Shown here piece by piece: positions 1 to 5,816 of a DNA stretch of 5,816 nt. The notes beneath the pieces were generated by a model, which was given only the letters and a program-made list of their open reading frames with translations, made no database searches and was not told where the DNA came from. How positions within the stretch are numbered: the stretch's first letter is position 1; every line of letters starts with the position of its first letter. Location of the stretch: contig RFXY01000069.1 in the NCBI GenBank assembly GCA_009921385.1, forward strand, positions 1 to 5,816, read 5' to 3'. The position numbers and the translations under genes are program-made. This stretch comes from Pseudomonadota bacterium. Lineage in GTDB: Bacteria; Pseudomonadota; Alphaproteobacteria; Rickettsiales; UBA1997.

Positions 1-2
1 TG

Positions 3-2739
<2,737 letters not shown>

Positions 2740-2756
<17 letters not shown>

Positions 2757-3807
2757 AAATTTTTACCAAGGTCTAATTTTTTTTACTGTATTTTTTTCTG
2801 TTTCTGCTTTTGCACAAATTAATCGCGATAACGAAAATTTAGGTCAAGATCTAGAATCTCTAGGGCTTGATAATGTTGAAAACAAGGCTAATTTTGTTAA
2901 ACCCTTAACCGTTCGTCAAAATAAAAAAACAAAACAAATCGTTCAAAAAAAAGCAAAAAAAAATTTAACTCCTACTTTTTCCAACAAAAAAAATCTTAAA
3001 TTAATTGGTCAAAAAACCATCGACTCAAACACCAAAAAAGCAAAAAATCCCCAATTACAAGAAGCCACCGAAACAGAAGAAATCGACACAAAACTCAACA
3101 AAGAAGATCTCAAAACCCTAGAAGAACTCCGAAAAATTTATGTTGCCAAATTACAAAACTCGCAAACCGAATACGAAGATGAAGATCTCGATTTTAGCGA
3201 AACAATTTTGCCACATAAAAAAAATTTACAAAGTTTTGCCACCGAAGAATTGCCTCCCATACCAATTTTAAACCGCAGTCGCTCGGCAGACAACAAGCAC
3301 ATTCCCTATGTTACCACCCCCAATGAAAATGTCGAAACAATGTTTTTGGCTATCAAATTAAAAGATGTCAATTTTTTTAATGAAATTTTTAAATATGTGC
3401 AAAACCCCAACATTAGCAACGAAATTGGCGAAACGGTGCTTACCGCTTCTATACTTTCGAGTCATTATCCAATGATCGCCTCAGCACTTGCCAAAGGAGC
3501 CGATCCTAATATGCCAAACAAGCTTGGCTACAACCCGCTTACCATCGCCATTGAACTCAACGATTTTCAAATGGTAGAAATGTTGGTAAAAAACAAGGCA
3601 GATTTATTTTATAAAGACACTTTTAATCGCACCTATCTTATGCAAGCCTCCAGAGTCGGTTCGCTTTCGGTGGTTGATTTGCTAATTCGCTACGGCATCG
3701 AAATTGATGCCGTCGACAATGATGGCCTTAGCGCCTTGGCAATCGCCCAAAAATATAAACAAAACCTCGTTATGCAATATCTTATCAAAAACAATGCCAA
3801 ACAATAA
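2740..3807 (+). CDS. Exported ankyrin-repeat protein
   Basis: The 355-residue product has a signal peptide at 1-25: basic n-region MIRSIKNFYQ, hydrophobic core GLIFFTVFFSVSA, and an AFA cleavage motif before QIN, with no lipobox. This is why I start at 2740 and not at the in-frame ATG at 2671, which would bury the signal peptide behind 23 residues overlapping yidD. Residues 26-196 look disordered: Lys/Gln/Asn-rich at about 55-110, then Glu/Asp-rich at about 108-155 (EYEDEDLDF at 144-152). Residues 197-355 form five ankyrin repeats with an exact 33-residue period, at about 197-227, 228-260, 261-293, 294-326 and 327-355 (the last one short). Examples are KGADPNMPNKLGYNPLTIAI and the IEIDAVDNDGLSALAIA junction. 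Ankyrin repeats bind proteins, and the partner is unknown. An exported copy in a possible host-associated bacterium could be a periplasmic scaffold or a secreted effector; the sequence does not decide. The Ser/Lys-rich linker gives no family assignment. Confidence 0.85.
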
Positions 3808-3815
3808 TTGCACTG

Positions 3816-3843
3816 TTGCATATTATGAAATAAGCGGTATCAT
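3816..3843 (+). promoter_or_regulatory. Possible sigma70-type promoter before hisE
   Basis: TTGCAT at 3816-3821 and TATCAT at 3838-3843 are separated by 16 nt, about 30 nt before the hisE start. This is the only gap over 20 nt between genes in the gene block, so it is a sensible place for a new transcript start. Such matches are frequent by chance in AT-rich DNA. No terminator-like hairpin is seen between the ankyrin gene and this site, so read-through from upstream is also possible. Confidence 0.25.
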
Positions 3844-3870
3844 TAAATATAAATATTTTGATAATTATTT

Positions 3871-3894
3871 TTCTATGGCAAATTCTATGGCAAA
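3871..3894 (+). repeat. 12-bp perfect tandem duplication carrying the hisE start codon
   Basis: TTCTATGGCAAA occurs twice in a row, at 3871-3882 and 3883-3894, and the next three bases (TTC) begin a third unit. Each copy contains an ATG in the hisE frame, giving the protein start MANSMANS. The duplication preserves frame, so both products would be nearly the same. Confidence 0.95.
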
Positions 3895-4210
3895 TTCGCA
3901 ACTAAATTTTTTACAGTTGTTTGAAGTTATACAACAAAAACTCAAACAACCAAATCACAATTCCTACACCAATAAATTAGCACAAAACCCCAGCAGGTTG
4001 GTGCAAAAAATTGGTGAAGAAGGAGTTGAAACCACCATCGCTGGCCTGCTTTGTGCTTTGCAACCAAGCCCAGAAAACAGCCAAAACCTTGTCAACGAAT
4101 CTTGCGATTTAATTTATCATCTTTTTGTGTTGCTCGCCAGCCAAAACATTAGCCTCAAGCAACTATACAGCGAATTACACAATCGAAACCAAGCCAACAA
4201 TGTCAAATAA
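3875..4210 (+). CDS. hisE: Phosphoribosyl-ATP pyrophosphatase HisE
   Basis: HisE hydrolyses phosphoribosyl-ATP to phosphoribosyl-AMP and pyrophosphate, the second step of histidine synthesis. The 111-residue product is of family length and all-helical in pattern. Seen: SYTNKLAQNPSRLVQKIGEE (30-49), VETTIAGLL (51-59) and NESCDLIYHLFVLLAS (74-89). Together they give the metal-binding acidic set E48, E49, E52, E75 and D78 of the MazG/HisE-type NTP pyrophosphohydrolase fold. The N-terminus reads MANSMANSQ because a 12-nt tandem duplication supplies two ATGs, at 3875 and 3887; either could be used. In-frame ATGs further upstream (3704, 3794) would add a tail overlapping the ankyrin gene and are less likely. 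No other his genes are in the window; in Alphaproteobacteria hisE commonly sits next to hisF/hisA. It overlaps erpA by 11 nt. A related HisE-like pyrophosphohydrolase with another substrate is a possible alternative. Confidence 0.9.
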   Translation: MANSMANSQLNFLQLFEVIQQKLKQPNHNSYTNKLAQNPSRLVQKIGEEGVETTIAGLLCALQPSPENSQNLVNESCDLIYHLFVLLASQNISLKQLYSELHNRNQANNVK

Positions 4211-4571
4211 TCAACAACACAACAGCTTCAACATCAGCCTCAGCGATTCTGCTATTTCGCAAATACAACAAATCACTAGCAAGCCCGAAAATCTGCACAA
4301 ATTTTTATACATCAGTGTTGAGGGGGGCGGTTGCAGTGGCTTTCAATATGTTTTTAACTTACAAAATCATCAATCATCGCAAAATCCAGAAGAAGATGTT
4401 ATTATTTACAAACACAACAACATTGTTTTAGCCAAAACCGACCAAATTTCTGCCACTTATTTGCAAAATTCTAGCATCGATTTTGTTGTAGAGTTGGGGG
4501 CATCTTATTTTAAAATCAACAACCCCAATGCCACCGCCAAATGCGGTTGCGGTTCTTCTTTTGCCATATAA
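4200..4571 (+). CDS. erpA: A-type iron-sulfur carrier, ErpA-like (HesB/IscA family)
   Basis: A-type carriers receive Fe-S clusters from the assembly scaffold and pass them to apo-enzymes. The 123-residue product has the whole family core: FNISLSDSAISQIQQI (10-25), VEGGGCSGFQYVF (40-52), GASYFKINNPNATAKCGCGS (100-119) and a terminal SSFAI. The three cluster ligands are C45, C115 and C117. The NPNA...CGCGSSF ending resembles ErpA more than E. coli IscA, so I use erpA, though A-type subfamily assignment from one sequence is uncertain. The ATG at 4200 overlaps the hisE end by 11 nt in another frame, and it gives a normal-length N-terminus; the in-frame ATG at 4125 would add 25 residues unlike the family. 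No scaffold or cysteine desulfurase gene (iscU/iscS or suf) is adjacent. The stop is 13 nt before the next gene, consistent with one transcript. Confidence 0.93.
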   Translation: MSNNQQHNSFNISLSDSAISQIQQITSKPENLHKFLYISVEGGGCSGFQYVFNLQNHQSSQNPEEDVIIYKHNNIVLAKTDQISATYLQNSSIDFVVELGASYFKINNPNATAKCGCGSSFAI

Positions 4572-4584
4572 ATCATCATCAACA

Positions 4585-5562
4585 ATGCGAAAAATAACCT
4601 ACTCACTTTCTTATTGCAGTCGACTTGATCGTTTTTTACAAAAACAATTCGGCATTTCTGTTGGCTCTATTCAAAAACTCATTCGCACCAAAAAAATCAA
4701 GGTCAATCAGCAAAATATCGCCATCAATTATCATTTACAACCACAAGATATCATCACCATCACCGCCACAATTTCGCCACCACCGCCCTCACCCATCAAC
4801 AACACCAAAAGCAAACTCACCTCAACTCAAATTAGTAGTTTTTGGCAACACATCGTTTATGAAGATGAAAACCTTGTTGCCATCAACAAGCCCTCTGGCC
4901 TTGCCACACAAGGCGGTAGTGGCATTAAAATTTCGGTTGACGATTTTGCACAAGAAAAAAAATATCATCTCGTGCACCGGCTCGATAAAGACACCAGCGG
5001 TTTGCTTTTAATCGCCAAAAACCACGACACCGCCCACAAACTATACAACGATTTCAAGGAAAAAAACATCAGCAAAACCTATTTTGCCCTAGTTTTGGGA
5101 GTGGTAAAAAAAACCACAGGCGAAATTAACATACCGCTTGCCAAACAAAAACTCGGTAAAAACGAAAAAGTTGCCCCTTGTGTTGATGCTAACCTTGGCA
5201 AGCCCGCCATCACCAAATTTGTTTGCCAAAAAACCTACCAAAACCACAGCCTACTTAAACTACACCCCATCACTGGCAGAACACACCAACTACGAGTGCA
5301 TTGCAAAGAAATTGGTCACCCCATTATCAACGACATCAAATATGGTGGCATCAAACTTGGCAAATTATCATCAAAAACTATCACCAACAAAAAGATCTTA
5401 CCATCACCTCGCCATTTCCAACAAAATGGCACCTCCCTCTCTAAAAAAACTCTCAGATATTCCCATTTCTGCAAAAAGGATAGCAAGCCGATCTCGGTGC
5501 AAAATTCCCCTTTTTTAGAAGGGGTGGATTTTTTTTGCCTTGGCAAAAAAAAGACGGGGTAG
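4585..5562 (+). CDS. rluC: RluA-family 23S rRNA pseudouridine synthase (RluC/RluD type), C-terminus atypical
   Basis: The enzyme isomerises specific uridines of 23S rRNA to pseudouridine. Seen in the 325-residue product: an N-terminal S4 RNA-binding domain at about 11-60 (SRLDRFLQKQFG, then IQKLIRTKKIKVN); a Pro-rich linker at 64-70; and the catalytic domain from about 88, with VYEDENLVAINKPSGLATQG (91-110), HRLDKDTSGLLLIAK (131-145, catalytic D134), KTYFALV (164-170), LHPITGRTHQLRVH (226-239), GHPIINDIKYGG (244-255). The start at 4585 gives a standard N-terminus; the in-frame ATG at 4528 lies within erpA. After about residue 256 the expected LHA..L.F.HP.T....APLP ending is not recognisable in this frame. 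The tail from about residue 299 to the stop is encoded by a palindromic repeat. The gene is therefore either extended by repeat DNA or frameshifted near 5340-5400. RluC versus RluD substrate choice cannot be settled here. Confidence 0.85.
   Translation: MRKITYSLSYCSRLDRFLQKQFGISVGSIQKLIRTKKIKVNQQNIAINYHLQPQDIITITATISPPPPSPINNTKSKLTSTQISSFWQHIVYEDENLVAINKPSGLATQGGSGIKISVDDFAQEKKYHLVHRLDKDTSGLLLIAKNHDTAHKLYNDFKEKNISKTYFALVLGVVKKTTGEINIPLAKQKLGKNEKVAPCVDANLGKPAITKFVCQKTYQNHSLLKLHPITGRTHQLRVHCKEIGHPIINDIKYGGIKLGKLSSKTITNKKILPSPRHFQQNGTSLSKKTLRYSHFCKKDSKPISVQNSPFLEGVDFFCLGKKKTG
5411..5430. repeat. Small inverted repeat in the atypical rluC 3' end
   Basis: GCCATTT at 5411-5417 and AAATGGC at 5424-5430 are perfect complements around a 6-nt loop. 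Read on the minus strand, it is flanked by GGAGGTG and GAGGTGATGG. These distantly resemble the GGGGTGG and GGGGTAGTGT that flank the exchangeable hairpin of the repeats downstream, so it may be an old inverted copy. The hairpin is certain; the relationship is a guess. Confidence 0.4.
5451..5479 (+). repeat. Possible decayed, truncated copy of the palindromic repeat
   Basis: The segment aligns with the head of the 71-bp unit: TCTC, then AGA, then ATTCCC, TTCTGCA and AAGG occur in the same order with small indels. One reading frame of it gives SQIFPFLQKG, against QISVRIPLLQKG for the intact unit. It lacks the second hairpin and abuts the next, better preserved copy directly. Confidence 0.45.
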
Positions 5563-5563
5563 T
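5479..5563 (+). repeat. Palindromic repeat, diverged copy A (85 bp)
   Basis: Copy A aligns with the two downstream units through CAAGC.GATCTCGGT, ATTCCCC, GAAGGGGTGG and the end ACGGGGTAGT. It is longer than they are because its second hairpin is different: T8-GCC-TT-GGC-A8 (5529-5552), an 11-bp perfect stem, replaces the 5-bp CGACC/GGTCG stem. It encodes the last 26 or so residues of the rluC reading frame and its stop codon. The rest of the gene is more AT-rich than the tandem units that follow. Confidence 0.85.
5507..5536 (+). terminator. Terminator-like hairpin plus T8 within copy A
   Basis: CCCCTTTT (5507-5514) pairs with AGAAGGGG (5517-5524) using one T-G wobble, and a run of eight Ts begins 4 nt later. 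This resembles an intrinsic terminator for the hisE-erpA-rluC transcript. It lies inside the reading frame, before the TAG at 5560-5562. If it works, the 3' end of the apparent frame would be poorly transcribed. The gap between stem and T-run weakens the call. Confidence 0.3.
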
Positions 5564-5634
5564 GTCAACAAGCAGATCTCGGTCAGAATTCCCCTTCTGT
5601 AGAAGGGGTGGCGACCGAAGGTCGACGGGGTAGT
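5564..5634 (+). repeat. Palindromic repeat, copy B (71-bp tandem unit)
   Basis: This unit is identical to copy C except for T at 5600 (C at 5671). It holds hairpin 1, CCCCTTCT/AGAAGGGG with a GT centre (5591-5608), and hairpin 2, CGACC-GAA-GGTCG (5612-5624). It also contains the 6-bp palindromes AGATCT, GAATTC and GTCGAC. It is visibly more GC-rich than the genes and has no credible gene of its own. Confidence 0.95.
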
Positions 5635-5705
5635 GTCAACAAGCAGATCTCGGTCAGAATTCCCCTTCTGCAGAAGGGGTGGCGACCGAAGGTCGACGGG
5701 GTAGT
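5635..5705 (+). repeat. Palindromic repeat, copy C (71-bp tandem unit)
   Basis: Copy C follows copy B with no spacer and differs by one transition, which makes hairpin 1 a perfect 18-bp palindrome (CCCCTTCTGCAGAAGGGG). The near identity implies recent duplication, or homogenisation with copy B. After its end, GTTGGTAGCAGTTCTCCGG (5706-5724) still resembles the start of another unit (shared GCAG.TCTC.GG) before similarity stops. Confidence 0.95.
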
Positions 5706-5773
5706 GTTGGTAGCAGTTCTCCGGAAATGTGTGCGACACGAAATAGCATTGTGCCGTATCTCCCAACACTACC
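5700..5773. repeat. 11-bp inverted repeat enclosing an imperfect hairpin module
   Basis: GGTAGTGTTGG (5700-5710) and CCAACACTACC (5763-5773) are exact reverse complements. Between them lies a second, different palindrome: CGACACGA (5734-5741) pairs with TTGTGCCG (5749-5756) with one A-C mismatch and one G-T wobble, and GGAAAT (5723-5728) pairs with ATCTCC (5758-5763) at five of six positions. The 11-bp arms coincide with the ends of copy C and of the inverted copy, so this is where two elements of opposite orientation meet. Confidence 0.75.
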
Positions 5774-5816
5774 TTGGTCTTTTTCCATAAGCTATCGCTT
5801 ATGGAAAAATCCACCC
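5763..5816 (-). repeat. Inverted copy of the palindromic repeat, cut by window end
   Basis: On the minus strand this reads GGGTGGATTTTT, a hairpin, then AAAAAGAC, GGTAGTGT. Copy A has the same GGGTGGATTTTT and AAAAAGAC-GGGGTAGTGT flanks around its own hairpin. The hairpin here is TTTTTCCATAAGC (5780-5792), loop TATC, GCTTATGGAAAAA (5797-5809), a perfect 13-bp stem. The CCCC/GGGG hairpin expected beyond it would lie past the window edge. T-run first and A-run last is the wrong order for an intrinsic terminator. Confidence 0.75.

Noticed and set aside
3808..3874. Small RNA or terminator in the ank-hisE gap
   Set aside because: The 67 nt are AT-rich with no stable hairpin; only a weak promoter-like pair is seen.
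4625..5518. Out-of-frame readings across rluC (4625-5011 and 5138-5518)
   Set aside because: They are shadows of the pseudouridine synthase. The second is noted only because its 3' part helps judge a possible frameshift.
5479..5705. CRISPR array
   Set aside because: Units of 71-85 bp abut without unique spacers, and no cas gene is present.
5780..5809. Intrinsic terminator at the 13-bp hairpin
   Set aside because: The T-run lies 5' and the A-run 3' of the stem on both strands, so no U-tract follows the hairpin.
5515..5814. Minus-strand 99-residue and plus-strand 60-residue reading frames
   Set aside because: Both are translations of the palindromic repeats; the peptide repeats with the DNA period and lacks any family pattern.

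Overview
The window is AT-rich and almost fully coding, with every gene on the + strand. It looks like a stretch of a reduced, probably host-associated proteobacterial chromosome. The A-type Fe-S carrier, the MrpE-like fragment, the Asn/Lys/Gln-rich proteins, the secreted ankyrin protein and the palindromic repeats resemble Rickettsiales-type Alphaproteobacteria. That placement is inference from style, not from a diagnostic marker.

Layout: (1) 3-440, the 3' end of a gene resembling MrpE/MnhE, a subunit of a multisubunit Na+/H+ antiporter. (2) 454-2493, a complete NAD+-dependent DNA ligase (ligA). (3) 2490-2756, yidD, overlapping ligA by 4 nt. (4) 2740-3807, an exported ankyrin-repeat protein whose start lies inside the 3' end of yidD. 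(5) A 67-nt gap with a weak promoter-like pair. (6) 3875-4210, hisE (phosphoribosyl-ATP pyrophosphatase), with a duplicated start codon. (7) 4200-4571, erpA, overlapping hisE by 11 nt. (8) 4585-5562, an RluC/RluD-type 23S rRNA pseudouridine synthase whose 3' end runs into repeats. (9) 5479-5816, a cluster of palindromic repeats: one diverged copy, two nearly identical 71-bp tandem copies, a hairpin module, and an inverted copy cut by the window edge.

The tight spacing and overlaps suggest two transcription units, mrpE-ligA-yidD-ank and hisE-erpA-rluC, or one long one. The genes do not form a pathway. They are housekeeping functions (DNA joining, membrane protein insertion, histidine synthesis, Fe-S delivery, rRNA modification) plus one secreted candidate effector. 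None of the six visible start codons has a convincing Shine-Dalgarno sequence.

The least ordinary part is the 3' end. The repeats are more GC-rich than the genes, keep constant flanks around an exchangeable hairpin, occur in both orientations, and seem to have supplied or replaced the C-terminus of the pseudouridine synthase. I see no wholly new multi-gene system; the repeat family and its effect on rluC are the best leads.
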